Source: Apteryx mantelli (Eukaryota > Chordata > Aves > Apterygiformes > Apterygidae). Taken from it: DNA of 64,000 bases. Each line of letters opens with the position of its first letter. Position 1 is the first letter of the stretch. Positions 1 through 10,330 of the stretch are shown here, in pieces. The stretch spans positions 41,834,425-41,898,424 of the forward strand of contig NC_090020.1 of the NCBI RefSeq assembly GCF_036417845.1, read 5' to 3'. The position numbers were made by a program, and so were the translations under genes. Under the pieces are notes generated by a model. The model saw only the letters and a program-made list of their open reading frames with translations. It searched no databases and was not told the DNA's origin.

Positions 1-508
1 CACCCTGAAAAAGCTTGTTTTTTCACCTGAATTAGCAGTTTGGAGCTATGGGAGTGCTTAGCAAGGAGACAGGCAAATGAAGCTCCCCTGTGTACACACA
101 TGTTGGTATATGTTGACCTGTGTTTTTTCAGTTTGATCCCTCTTGAGCCTGTTCAGAGCTTAAGCAATTACACAGCAGTAATATTGCCTGGCTCTCCTCC
201 AGTCACAGCACTTTTGAAGCAAGATACTATAAATGGAATTTGTTAACTTTCCAGATTAATTCTCACCTTCACCATTCCACTGTAGCATTGTGCCTAAATG
301 ATGTTCTACAGCACTTCTTGCTGCTTTAAGCACCATGGCCCTCTTGATAGTATGGGATTAAGCCACTTGAACAATGTCAAGTACTTTTGCTTTTGTTCAG
401 AACTCTCTGCTTAAGTATTCTTTCCCTCTTGCTTTTCCTCTGAAAACAAGTTCAACCCATTCTGCCTAAAATATTAATCTCATTTCAAAATTTGTTTAAG
501 AAAAACAG
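1..508. other. Noncoding flank upstream of CR1 copy A
   Basis: AT-rich unique sequence with only short chance ORFs and no recognised gene or repeat. The last nine bases (500-508, GAAAAACAG) nearly match the bases following the element (5048-5057, GAAAAAACAG), so this edge may be one half of a target-site duplication. Confidence 0.6.
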
Positions 509-917
509 CAGCTAACAGAGGCAGCGAACAGATGCAGCAGTTTGCGCAGCAGTGTTTGGGCTCTGACTTGGACTTGAGGATCTTGTTGGAAGTTGTGGGC
601 TTTCGGAGGACCCCTGAGGAACTAGCAGGTGATTGCTGTGAACAGGAAAGGGGAAGCTAGGCAAGGACAACTGCAGGAGGCCTTGACTTCTCCTGGGAAA
701 AGCTCGTGGGAAAAGCTCTAGCTAGGAGTGGCTGCTGCTAACGAGCTCTCTGGGTTGCCCCTGACCAGAGGGAGTTGGGGCCTTTGATCCCGGTGGCCCT
801 TGATTAGGGCAGGTCAAGCACCCTCTTAGCCAGTGCTAGGGAGAGGCCTATATAAGAGCCAGGCCTAGAGCGCAGCCAACAGAGCGCAGCGAACAGAGGC
901 AGCAGTTTGCGCAGCAG
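509..917 (+). repeat. Partial tandem promoter unit in the CR1 copy A 5' UTR (~364-bp period)
   Basis: The first ~45 bp of the element (509-553, starting CAGCTAACAGAGG) recur at 873-917 (starting CAGCCAACAGAG) with one single-base indel and a few substitutions, both ending TTTGCGCAGCAG. The 5' UTR is therefore one whole unit plus the start of a second. A smaller 13-bp tandem duplication lies inside (694-706 and 707-719, TGGGAAAAGCTCG/T). The repeat starts about 24 bp after the TATA box at 849, which fits a promoter-monomer arrangement like that of mouse L1. The functional reading is inference. Confidence 0.7.
849..856 (+). promoter_or_regulatory. TATA box of CR1 copy A
   Basis: TATATAAG within the GC-rich 5' UTR. 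The downstream repeat of the element's 5' end begins at 873, roughly 24-30 bp away, the usual distance from a TATA box to a Pol II start. It matches the TATA box at 50229 in copy B. Confidence 0.55.
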
Positions 918-970
918 GGTGCGCGAAGGGACCTTCGTTTCTGATCCCTGTGGTGTACGCTTCCTCAAGT

Positions 971-2032
971 ATGGTCGTGACACGCCGCAGAGCGCGTTCC
1001 CCAGTGGCTGTTGGAGTTGCTGTGTCAGAGGCTGGGACCCAGACCGACCCTCTGACAGTAGATGCAGCTCTGCAGGTCTGAGGCTGCAGGGAGTGCTTGG
1101 GGCCTCTCCAGGAGGCCTGGGCTGGCAGCCAGCTCTCCTGCAGGAGGTGTCCTGCTGCTGATGAGCTGTGTCGTCAGGTAAGGGAGTTACGGGAGGAGGT
1201 CAGTAGGCTGCGCAGCATCCGAGAAGCGGAGCAAGAGATAGACAGGGTATTCTCGGAGACTGTGCAGCTTCGGGAGCCCCAACCCCCCACAGCAGCGGAG
1301 TTGCCAGAGGGCTCTGTGCCGTGTGACACGGTACATCATGACACCGTGGAAGAAGGCTGGAAACTGGTCACTGCTCGTGGGAGGAGAAAGGCTCCTACTC
1401 CTCCCGAAGACTTGCAGCTGAAGAACAGGTTTAGTGCCCTCCAGGATGAGGAGGAGATGGGCATGGCTGCAAGGGAAGTACCTGGGACAACAGACCCTGT
1501 GCCCTGCCGGAACGCCCGGAAGAAGTGGCGGGTGATTGCTGTGGGGGACTCCCTGCTGCAGGGGACGGAGGCATCTATCTGCCGACCTGACCTCATGTCT
1601 AGAGAGGTTTGTGGCCTGCCGGGGGCTCGTGTGAGAGATGTCATGGAAAGACTGCCTAGGCTCGTCCATGCTTCGGACTATTACCCACTGCTGCTCTTCC
1701 ATGTGGGTGCTAATGACACCAAGGGCAAACTGGAGACCATCAAGCAGGATTTCAGAGCTCTGGGGATGGCGGTCAAGGGTCTGGGAGCCCAGGTCATCTT
1801 CTCTTCAATCCTGCCAGTGAGGGGGGTGGATGAGAGGAGGAGGAGACGGACTTCCCAAGTTAATGACTGGCTGCGCCGCTGGTGTTGGCAACAGGGTTTT
1901 GGTTTCTACGACCATGGGACCCTGTTTGAAGATTGACAACTGCTGGGGAGAGATGGGATCCGCCTCACTAAGCAGGGCACGCGGGTCTTTGCCAACAGGT
2001 TGGCCAACCTGGTAAGGAGGGCTTTAAACTAG
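971..2032 (+). pseudogene. CR1 ORF1 (copy A): CX2C motif, coiled coil, SGNH/GDSL esterase-like domain; two in-frame stops
   Basis: ORF1 of CR1 elements encodes an accessory protein thought to bind element RNA, with an esterase domain. ATG 971 is the first Met in this frame. The predicted product has a TGA at codon 37 (1079-1081) just before C39-x2-C42-x14-C57-x2-C60, a possible zinc-binding motif. A charged, Leu-rich segment (about residues 64-95, coiled-coil-like) and a basic/Pro linker follow. Next is an SGNH-hydrolase-like domain with block I GDSLLQ (192-197) and block III GAND (246-249). A private TGA at 1934-1936 (copy B reads CAA) would remove the last 31 residues, including block V. 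Where the expected block V is DxxH, the sequence reads DGIR. After the first TGA the frame stays open from 1082 to 1933 but has no ATG until about 1457. The stop that ends the undamaged frame is TAG 2030-2032. Domain naming is by motif only. Confidence 0.85.
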
Positions 2033-2133
2033 GAAAGACGGGGGAAGGGGAGAGTTATAGTGCCAGGGTAGCTGGCAAAAGACTGCTCAAGTCGGGATGC
2101 CTCCAGCAGGTGAATGCAGCCAGGGAAGCGCAC

Positions 2134-3498
2134 ATGGGATGTGGCTATGGAGGACCCTCTTTTACCCCTCCTGGGAAACCTGCATGCTCGATCACCTCCC
2201 TGAAATGCCTGTACACCAATGCACGCAGCATGGGGAGCAAACAGGAAGAGCTAGAGATGTGTGTGCGGTCGCAGGGCCATGATCTCGTTGCCATTACAGA
2301 GACATGGTGCGATAGCTCGCATGACTGGAGTGCTGTCATGGATGGCTACGTGCTTTTTAGGGAAGACAGGCCAGGCAAGCGAGGTGGTGGAGTTGCTCTT
2401 TATGTGAGAGAGCAACTGGAATGTATTGAGCTGTGCCTAGGGGTGGATGAAGAGCGAGTCGAGAGCTTCTGGGTAAGGATTAAAGGTCAGGCTAGCATGG
2501 GTGACACTGTTGTGGGTGTTTACTACAGGCCACCTGATCAGGAAGAGGAAGTCGATGGGGCCTTCTACAGACAGCTGGAAGTAGCCTCACGATCCCAGGC
2601 CCTGGTTCTCATGGGGGACTTCAACCACCCTGATATCTGCTGGAAAGACAACACAGCTAGGCACAAACAGTCCCGGAGGTTCCTGCAGAGCATTGGTGAC
2701 AACTTCTTGACACAGGTGGTGGGGGAGCCAACAAGGAGAGGTGTGCTGCTGGACCTTGTACTAACAAACAAAGAAGGACTGGTGGAAGATGTGAAGGTCA
2801 GGGGCAGCCTTGTCTGCAGTGACCACGAGATGGTGGAGTTCAGGATCCTGCGAGGAGGAGGCAGGGCACTAAGTAGGATCGCAACCCTGGACTTCAGGAG
2901 AGCAAACTTTGGCCTCTTCAGGGACCTACTTGGAGGAATCCCATGGGTGAGGGCCCTAGAAGGAAGGGGCGTTCAAGAGAGCTGGTTAATATTCAAATAT
3001 CACTTCCTCCAGGCTCAAGAGCGGTGCATCCCTATGAGTAGGAAGTCAAGCAAAGGAGGCAGGAGACCTGCATGGATGAGCAAGGAGCTCCTGGCAAAAC
3101 TCAACCAGAAGAAGGAAGTCTACAGAAAGTGGAAAGGGGGACAGGCCACTTGGGAGGAATATAGGAACATTGTCAGAGTATGCAGGGATGCGATGAGGAA
3201 GGCTAAGGCCCGTTTGGAATTAAATCTGGCAAGAGATGTCAAGGACAACAAGAAGGGCTTCTTCAAATACATCAGCAGCAAGAGGAAGACTAGGGAAAAT
3301 GTGGGCCCTTTGCTGAATGGGGTGGGTGCCCTGGTGACAAAGGATGCAGAGAAGGCAGAGTTACTGAATGCCACCTTTGCTTCAGTCTTTACTGCTCAGG
3401 CCAGCCCTCAGGAACCCCAGACCCTGGAGGCAAGAGAGAAAGTCTGGAGAAAGGAAGACTTTCCCTTGGTGGAGGAGGAGTGGGTTAGAGATCATTGA
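2134..3498 (+). CDS. CR1 ORF2 N-terminal part (copy A): APE-type endonuclease
   Basis: This open segment encodes the apurinic-endonuclease-like domain that nicks target DNA for target-primed reverse transcription. The first ATG in frame is 2134; the frame extends upstream without ATG through a GTG at 2110. Numbered from ATG 2134, APE motifs appear in order: YTNARS with Asn29, ITETW with Glu56, [16 protein letters not shown] with Tyr130, GDFN with Asp162/Asn164, LDLVLTN and SDH with Asp230/His231, so the catalytic set looks intact. A Lys/Arg-rich linker follows (for example KGGRRPAWM). The segment ends at TGA 3496-3498, where CR1 ORF2 normally reads through into the RT domain. Translation of the same frame resumes at once with reverse-transcriptase sequence, so the TGA is a nonsense codon and not a natural end. 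Copy B has the same TGA (52849). Positions 2288-3230 are identical to copy B. Confidence 0.88.
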   Translation: MGCGYGGPSFTPPGKPACSITSLKCLYTNARSMGSKQEELEMCVRSQGHDLVAITETWCDSSHDWSAVMDGYVLFREDRPGKRGGGVALYVREQLECIELCLGVDEERVESFWVRIKGQASMGDTVVGVYYRPPDQEEEVDGAFYRQLEVASRSQALVLMGDFNHPDICWKDNTARHKQSRRFLQSIGDNFLTQVVGEPTRRGVLLDLVLTNKEGLVEDVKVRGSLVCSDHEMVEFRILRGGGRALSRIATLDFRRANFGLFRDLLGGIPWVRALEGRGVQESWLIFKYHFLQAQERCIPMSRKSSKGGRRPAWMSKELLAKLNQKKEVYRKWKGGQATWEEYRNIVRVCRDAMRKAKARLELNLARDVKDNKKGFFKYISSKRKTRENVGPLLNGVGALVTKDAEKAELLNATFASVFTAQASPQEPQTLEAREKVWRKEDFPLVEEEWVRDH

Positions 3499-4968
3499 AG
3501 CAAATCTGACACCCACAAATCCATGGGCCCTGATGGGATGCACCCACGAGTGCTGAGGGAGCTGGCGGATGTCATTGCTAAGCCACTCTCCATCATCTTT
3601 GAAAGGTCATGGAGGACAGGAGAGGTGCCTGAGGACTGGAAGAAAGCCAGTGTCACCCCAGTCTTCAAAAAGGGCAAGAAGGAGGACCCAGGGAACTACA
3701 GGCCAGTCCGCCTCACCTGCATCCCTGGAAAGGTGATGGAGCAGCTCATCCTGGAGGCCATCCCCAAGCATGTGGAGGAAAAGAAGGTGCTCAGGAGTAG
3801 TCAGCATGGCTTCACCAAGGGGAAATCATGCTTAACCAATCTGATAGCCTTCTCTGATGGAATGACTGGCTGGGTAGATGAGGAGAGAGCAGTGGATGCT
3901 GTCTACCTAGACTTCAGCAAGGCTTTTGACACCATCTCCCATAGCATCCTCATAGACAAGCTCAGGAAGTGTGGGCTGGATGAGTGGAGAGTGAGGTGGA
4001 TTGAGAACTGGCTGAATGGCAGAGCTCAGAGAGTTGTGATCAGTGGCACAGAGTCTAGTTGGAGACCTGTAGCTAGCAGTGTCCCCCAGGGGTCAGTACT
4101 GGGTCCAGTCTTGTTCAACTTCTTCATCAATGACCTTGATGAAGGGACAGAGTGCACCCTCAGCAAGTTTGCTGACGATACAAAACTGGGAGGAGTGGCT
4201 GATACGCCAGAGGGCTGTGCTGCCATTCAGAGAGACCTGGCCAGGCTGGAGAGGTGGGCAGAGAGGAACCTCATGAAGTTCAACAAAGGCAAGTGCAGGG
4301 TCCTGCACCTGGGGAGGAATAACCCCATGCACCAGTACAGGTTGGGGGTTGACCTGCTGGAAAGCAGCTCTGTGGAGAAGGACCTGGGAGTGCTGGTGGA
4401 CACCAAGTTCAGCATGAGGCAGCAATGTGCCCTTGTGGCCAAGAAGGCCAATGGTATGCTGGGGTGCATCAGGAAGAGTGTTGCCAGCAGGTCGAGGGAG
4501 GTGATCCTTCCCCTCTACTCAGCCCTGGTGAGGCCCCATCTGGAGTACTGCATCCAGTTCTGGGCTCCCCAGTACAAGAGGGATGTGGCACTACTGGAGC
4601 AAGTCCAGCGAAGGGCTACAAAGATGATTAGGGGACTGGAGCATCTCTCTTATGAGGAAAGGCTGAGAGAGCTGGGTCTGTTTAGCCTGGAGAAGAGAAG
4701 GCTGAGGGGGGATCTTATCAACGTGTACAAGTATCTGAAGGGAGGGTGTCGAGAGGATGGGACCAGACTCTTTTCAGTGGTGCCCGGCGACAGGACGCGA
4801 GGCAACGGGCACAAACTGAAACACAGGCAGTTCCATCTGAACATGAGGAAAAAATTTTCACTGAGGGTGGCAGAGCACTGGCACAAGTTGCCCAGAGAGG
4901 TTGTGGAGTCTCCTTCTCTGGAGATATTCAAAAGCTGCCTGGATGCAATCCTGTGCAACATGCTCTAG
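3499..4968 (+). CDS. CR1 ORF2 C-terminal part (copy A): reverse transcriptase
   Basis: This continues the ORF2 frame directly after TGA 3496-3498; the first ATG is 3523. Numbered from that ATG the 481-residue segment carries the non-LTR RT motifs: GNYRPVRLT (57-65), HGFTKGKS (95-102), motif [10 protein letters not shown] with Asp130 and Asp136, motif [11 protein letters not shown] (186-195), motif C FADD (216-219), then [11 protein letters not shown] and KDLGVLV. The C-terminal region ([21 protein letters not shown]...) is typical of the CR1 RT tail and ends at a normal stop at 4966-4968. Relative to copy B, the run after AACATGAG has a 2-3 bp shorter but in-frame TTTTCACTGAGG, so the frame is kept. 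All catalytic Asp residues are present. The only block to a full EN-RT protein in this copy is the upstream TGA, and reinitiation at ATG 3523, 24 nt downstream, is conceivable but unproven. Confidence 0.9.
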   Translation, partial: SKSDTHKSMGPDGMHPRVLRELADVIAKPLSIIFERSWRTGEVPEDWKKASVTPVFKKGKKEDPGNYRPVRLTCIPGKVMEQLILEAIPKHVEEKKVLRSSQHGFTKGKSCLTNLIAFSDGMTGWVDEERAVDAVYLDFSKAFDTISHSILIDKLRKCGLDEWRVRWIENWLNGRAQRVVISGTESSWRPVASSVPQGSVLGPVLFNFFINDLDEGTECTLSKFADDTKLGGVADTPEGCAAIQRDLARLERWAERNLMKFNKGKCRVLHLGRNNPMHQYRLGVDLLESSSVEKDLGVLVDTKFSMRQQCALVAKKANGMLGCIRKSVASRSREVILPLYSALVRPHLEYCIQFWAPQYKRDVALLEQVQRRATKMIRGLEHLSYEERLRELGLFSLEKRRLRGDLINVYKYLKGGCREDGTRLFSVVPGDRTRGNGHKLKHRQFHLNMRKKFSLRVAEHWHKLPREVVESPSLEIFKSCLDAILCNML

Positions 4969-5047
4969 GTGACTCTGCTTGAGCAGGGGGGTTGGACTAG
5001 ATGATCTTCAGAGGTCCCTTCCAACCTCAGCGATTCTGTGATTCTGT
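4969..5047 (+). other. CR1 copy A 3' UTR: hairpin and terminal octamers
   Basis: A short 3' UTR containing the conserved CR1 end. GGTTGGA (4990-4996) pairs with TCCAACC (5020-5026) to form a small stem-loop, the type of structure RT recognises, and two GATTCTGT octamers follow (5032-5039, 5040-5047). No poly(A) tail is present, as is normal for CR1. Host-like sequence GAAAAAACAG begins at 5048. Confidence 0.85.
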
Positions 5048-8000
5048 GAAAAAACAGGAATTACTGGCATCCTTCTTGCTCCATCCTTTTTTGTTGTGCT
5101 TCTGTTTTGTATGTTTGTCAATTAGTGAGGTACTAAATCAATTAAGGTAAATGATTTTGTATTTTTAAAAATATGGCTAGTTTTTGAATGACAGGAAAAC
5201 TGTCCAAAGCCTGTTCAAATCTGATATTGCAATCAGCTTGCAAACCCAGCAATCGTAACTTCTGTGGACTGGGTCAGCCCATAAGTATAGATTTAAATAT
5301 GGTTTAGACTGTCAGTAATCACCTATCAGTAGGTGTCTTTGGTTATGTGGACAGAATAAAGAAATAAAAAACAGAAACCCCTATTCTGATTATAAATTAC
5401 AAACATGGCTTAAACTAAAGGTAGCTTTAAATCAAATTTGGATAAAAATTTGGTTTTTGAGCCTTTTTCCACTGCTTGGAGAAATACAGTTCATATTCTT
5501 TGCAACTGGATGCTTAAATATGAAAAGAAAACCTGTTTTTTTTTGTTCACTTTTTAGTGAGGACCTCACCAGTACTTTGTAAGACTGTGAGCTCCTGAAC
5601 ATTTATCCCTTCTGAAATTCTAAATCTATTTATCCATCACTATTTCTGTTAAGATATGAGTAACAGCAGCCTGATCTCAGGCTTACCCAAATAGCAGATT
5701 TAGTCAGTCTAGCCACGATTTGCTATAGTTGGTACTTTTTAAAGGTACCAAAGTCACATGAATATGGGAATATATATATTATAACATGAATATACATATA
5801 AGTATGTATATATAGACAGATTTTTTTTGTATGGTGACCTAAAGGATTATAGAAGTTATTAGAATTAGGGCAGGGGGAGCCTGGCTTTTAGGAGTAAGAA
5901 TAAGCATAATGTTAGTCCCCAAAGATCATTTTCACTTCTGGCTTCTGAAGAAGAGGAGAAGACATTGACAAGAAGGACACTAGGAAGCCTGTTTTATGTT
6001 TAACTAAGTCACTGCTGCCTCAAGCTAATACAGTGGCTCCTTAGCTTCCACAGACGAAGAGCAAGAGAACTGGTGTGCAGCAGGGCTGGGGGAGTACGTG
6101 GCGAGAGGTTGCTTGGGTGTTGGCTGGGACTTTCCCAGTTTCATCCACCAGCTCAGGGCTAGAGACCATCCATTTGAAGCCTAGGTCTTCCTGAGCATGT
6201 TGAACCCTAACTCCCTTGAAGACCAAGGTCCTTCCTGCTAGCAGCCAGTCCTCCCTCCCTCATGATTTCCTTATTCTCTAGGTTTCCTTGCTGCAATTTG
6301 CTTTCTCAGCTTTAGGGGCTCTGTGACCCTCTGGCAAGGCTGCTGCAGCTGGTAATGCCTTGGTATTGGCACCTTGGCATCACCAGCTGGGTAATGCCTT
6401 CTGCAAGACCTCAGTGCAAATCACTGTTGCAGCCCAAAAGCAAGGGAGCAGAGGAAGCACACTTGGGAAAATCCTGTGCAAGCGCTGAGCTAGCAGGGAA
6501 AAGGAAGATGCCACCTCCTCCTTCAGAAGAAAGCCTGCCCCTTCACAAAAAAAGCAACCAACATTTCCTCCTGGGGAAGAGAACTTGTGGAAAGTGAAAA
6601 AACTTAAAAGGCCACTTTTCACTTTGGGTCCTAGTGGCTATTTATTAGTCTGCATTAGAATAAAAAGGCACCGGTGAGGAGAGTTTTCTGAAGAGAATGC
6701 ACAAATGCTCTTATGAAACGTTTGATCTCCCTTTGCTCAGAAATCACTGCCTCAGATTTGATGAAAAGCTTTTCCACTTTAAAGACCCAAATTAAAATTT
6801 TGACAACCATTCTGCTTTAGAAAATGAAGACGACTGGTTGCAATAAAAACATGACCATCCCACGCAGCACGGAAATGAAGGTTCAGAAACAAGAGGGTTC
6901 CTATTTAACCTAAATATTTTCTATGGCCGCACACTAGAATTATCCCAGCATTTGAGACATGAAAGGGTGGCTTTGCTTTCAGAAGGTTAATAGGAACAAA
7001 GCAGAAGGCAAAGTTTTAAAAGCCATGAAATGCTGAAATCCGATTCCACCCTTTTGGTATCACTGCTTAGATACTGCATGATCCTCGCACAAAATAAACG
7101 GGCCTTTTCAAATTAAAAGACTTGCTTCCACTCCCACACAGTTCTTCTCTACTGATCAGGAAATTATCTGTAGGGAAGAGTAGGCAGGCTGGGGGGTTAC
7201 TGAAAGTCCATGCTCCATCTGCTTTGTCAAATGCAAGCATAACAACATCCTTTTAAAGCATTTTTTTTTCTTCTTTAAAACAGCCAAAGCACTGTTATTT
7301 GGATCCCCTCACTTAACTGGTCTTTGGAAAGGATACTAGGCGTTTTCTAGGAAAAACTGCAAGCAGGTTTTAACTGAAAAAGAAAGATAGTGAAATAAAT
7401 GCCTACAAAAGAACTTGCAAAAACATTTTTGCAGCTTCTTTGAATACCAGCTCTTTAAAATTGTAAAATGTATGACAAGATACTAAGAGGAACAAATTCT
7501 TCCTACTGCCAAGGTAATATAAGTTAAAAATCTCATCCAATCTACTTGCCCATTATAACCAAGTTTTATTTATGGGGAAGCCCAAGTCACATTATAGTTG
7601 ACATTAAAAAAAAAGGGGGGGGGAATTTCAAAGTATTTATAGGATTGCAGTGGCTACTCAGCCCTGTTCCACTCTATTTCATCCTCCCAAGTAAATTGAC
7701 TTGGAAAGAAAACCTTCTGCTGCAGCTTCAGAAAAACCAAAGCCAAATGAGAAAAAAAACAAAACAAAACAAACACCCACAGCTATGTGGACTTTTACCA
7801 AGAGGAGACTGGGAGAACATAGCACCTGGTATAATCAACAAACATATCCTTGAGTCAAAGGTGTAATTCTAATGTAAAAATAGTATAACAGAGAGGAATC
7901 AGGCCTGTATATTTAGGCAGACGGTTCTGTAGCACTTGTTACTGTAAATGGTAGGAGTTCTGCAGGAATTTTATGCTGTAGGTACTGCATTTACAAGGGC

Positions 8001-10199
8001 ATGTGCTCTCTGTCATGTGGACTTAATAAAAGTAACAGTGATACTGCATGTTTTCTTTTAGAAAAGAGGATCTCTCCACCACCTGGCTGCATATTTCCAT
8101 AAAATGTGCAGGAACTCCATGAGACCTCAGTGGCTCAGCCTCAGTTGAGATGGCTGTTGGGGCCACTCAGGTCGCAGAAAAGAAAAGAGAAAGAGGCAAG
8201 ACAGCTGGGCACCTGCTGTACAATGCCACAGGCTTCATTGCTCCGTATTTCTGTGGCGCTTTCCTGGCAAGACTTTCTGCCTGTCACCAACTTTTCACCT
8301 TGACAGAGTTTGCAGTCCTCTTGTAAAATCCTGCAGAGGCCAATCTGAAACTCAGCTCAGAAACATGCACCCATTCCTCATAAATCTGTGCCGCTCAATT
8401 GACAGAAAAAGCTTTCAGCACCTTTTGTTCAACTCAAATGCTATGCAAAAGGCTCTTTTCTTTTCATTAAACTTTGCCTCTGACTTTCCTCCAGAGGGCT
8501 TACAGACTGTGATCAAGATATTGGTTTATATATATATATATTTATATATAAGTATACCTATTAGCACAACATAAGCTTCAGCTCAGAGAACTAACTCCCA
8601 CTGGGATAGCTTAAACATGACAAAGTGCTTGTGATTTGAGACCTGCAGCTGCCTTCAAAGCTAAAAGAAAGCCCAGTTTTAATGGTTACTGGATTATACA
8701 CCTCTATGCTGACTGAGGACGCCTGCGTTTTTGAAGAAATCAGTATTTTTCATGCTACATACATGGCTGTTACTCAAGGATATAAGGCAGTAAGTCTGTA
8801 TAGCTGAGCTCCCAGTCAGAGGCAGCAGGGTGATTTTATAAACTTTACAGCATTCACAGTAACCAGGAGGGAAAAAAAAAAAATTCTTCAAGTGCCAGAA
8901 AATGGCACATTCATTATTTATTGTTTAACTTAATAAACAAAAGGTAACTCTTAACTGTGGCATTCAGAAACCCTCTATGATCAGTAAATGTTAATCTCTA
9001 TCCACACAAATTGCCTTGTTGCTCTTTTCCAATTCACCATCTACACTAGAAAATAACTAAAGCAAATAATACCCTCCTGTTTAGTTTGTATACAAAGTGG
9101 AACCACTTTAGCCAAAGATGTGATGTGACACCAATTTAGATGAATTGCTATAACTTTACATTTATGTGTTAATGGCTTCTTTTTCATGCAAGATTTAAAT
9201 TAGATGGGATACACCAGATTTCAACTGTTGAAGATGGTCTATACAGATATTTTCTTCTCTTTAGCTTTATCGCATTTAGCTTTCTACAGTTTCTGTAGAA
9301 AGATGTGTTATACTGAGATTTCAATATGATAATCCTCCCTATTGGACTGGTCTACCCTGGTCCATACAGTCAGAGCATTTCAGAAGTAATAATTAGATGA
9401 TCTTTAAGTCTTCAAAGAGTTACCAAAGTTGGATCATCTCTTTTAAAACTCCTAATCTTCTATTTGCAGATTTACTTCTCTTTGAACACAAGTTGTTCAT
9501 TCAAGATGTTGACTTAGGATAAACCCCCAAACTGTAATTTAAGACTTGCCTTGAGTGTCACTGGACAGTTCATCATCAAATTAAGAGAGACTTAATTTTT
9601 TGTGCATGTGAACCCTTCTTTTAAAACACTGAATGTTTGTGAATTGAGACACAGAACAGGAACTTCTATTGCAGCAAATTTTGATTCTTGATTTTGAAGT
9701 ACTGAACTAGTCTTAGGAAAAAAAAAGATAGTAGTTTATTATATGGAGCTCCTTCTGTCAACTGCATTACAAGGACTGCTGGTACCGCAACTGAAAACTG
9801 AATGAAGATACACGATTTCAACAAATGTGATTAAAAAAAAGCCTGCAAACTTGTAAGCACTGAGCCACAATAATGATAATTGCTATGCTGTGATGGCGAA
9901 GTGACATGTGAGTTTGCAAATAACAGGCTGGGTGTTGCAAATACACTTTCTGCAGCAGCAAACTAGCCTTTTCAAAATTGCTGTACACCTGGATATAAAG
10001 CCCTCTGAGCATTTCCCCATGAGCAGCTGACAATAAAATGAAAGTGAATGCACTTTCTGCACAATGAGCCTTATGTTCATTACATACAAACTGTAATCTG
10101 CTAAATGGGCATTTCCCTAAATAATAGAAGAATTAGAACATACGTAGTTCATATTAGTATGAGCTAATATACAACTGACCATAAATATTAAGGACATGG

Positions 10200-10330
10200 A
10201 AGCCCTAATTAATTCATCTTAATGCAAATGTTTAATTGTTATCATTGCAGAGCTTCCCTTGCTCCTCCCATTAATGATTTGTCATCAGAGAAATAAGTGG
10301 TATTGAATTCAGGAGCTTAACAGACATAAT
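10200..10330. promoter_or_regulatory. Possible conserved noncoding element with TAATTA and POU octamer motifs
   Basis: Dense homeodomain-type cores (TAATTAATT from 10206, TTTAATTG, TTAATGAT) lie next to an ATGCAAAT octamer (10222-10229). This composition is typical of vertebrate developmental enhancers but can also arise in AT-rich DNA. No conservation data were available. Confidence 0.2.

Larger units (their letters stand above)
509..5047 (+). mobile_element. CR1: CR1 non-LTR retrotransposon, near full length (copy A)
   Basis: A complete-looking CR1 LINE of about 4.54 kb. In order it has a 5' UTR with TATA box (509-970), ORF1 (971-2032), a ~100-bp spacer, ORF2 (2134-4968) and a short 3' UTR ending in two GATTCTGT octamers (5032-5047). 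It has no LTRs and no poly(A) tail, as expected for the CR1 clade. The left edge is set by where alignment with copy B (49889) begins; the flanks of the two copies are unrelated, so these are separate insertions and not a segmental duplication. Most genomic CR1 copies are heavily 5'-truncated, so a copy keeping its UTR is uncommon. It is not autonomous as read: ORF1 has TGA at 1079 and 1934, and ORF2 has TGA at 3496. Many retained CpGs and only a few percent divergence from copy B suggest recent insertion. Confidence 0.95.

Noticed and set aside
1187..1702. 171-codon antisense open frame inside ORF1 (also at 50540-51055 in copy B)
   Set aside because: It is the mirror frame of the CR1 ORF1 coding sequence; its conservation follows from the sense strand.
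7991..8003. Thirteen bases resembling a segment of the CR1 3' region (TACAAGGGCATGT)
   Set aside because: The similarity does not extend to either side, so chance is the simplest reading.
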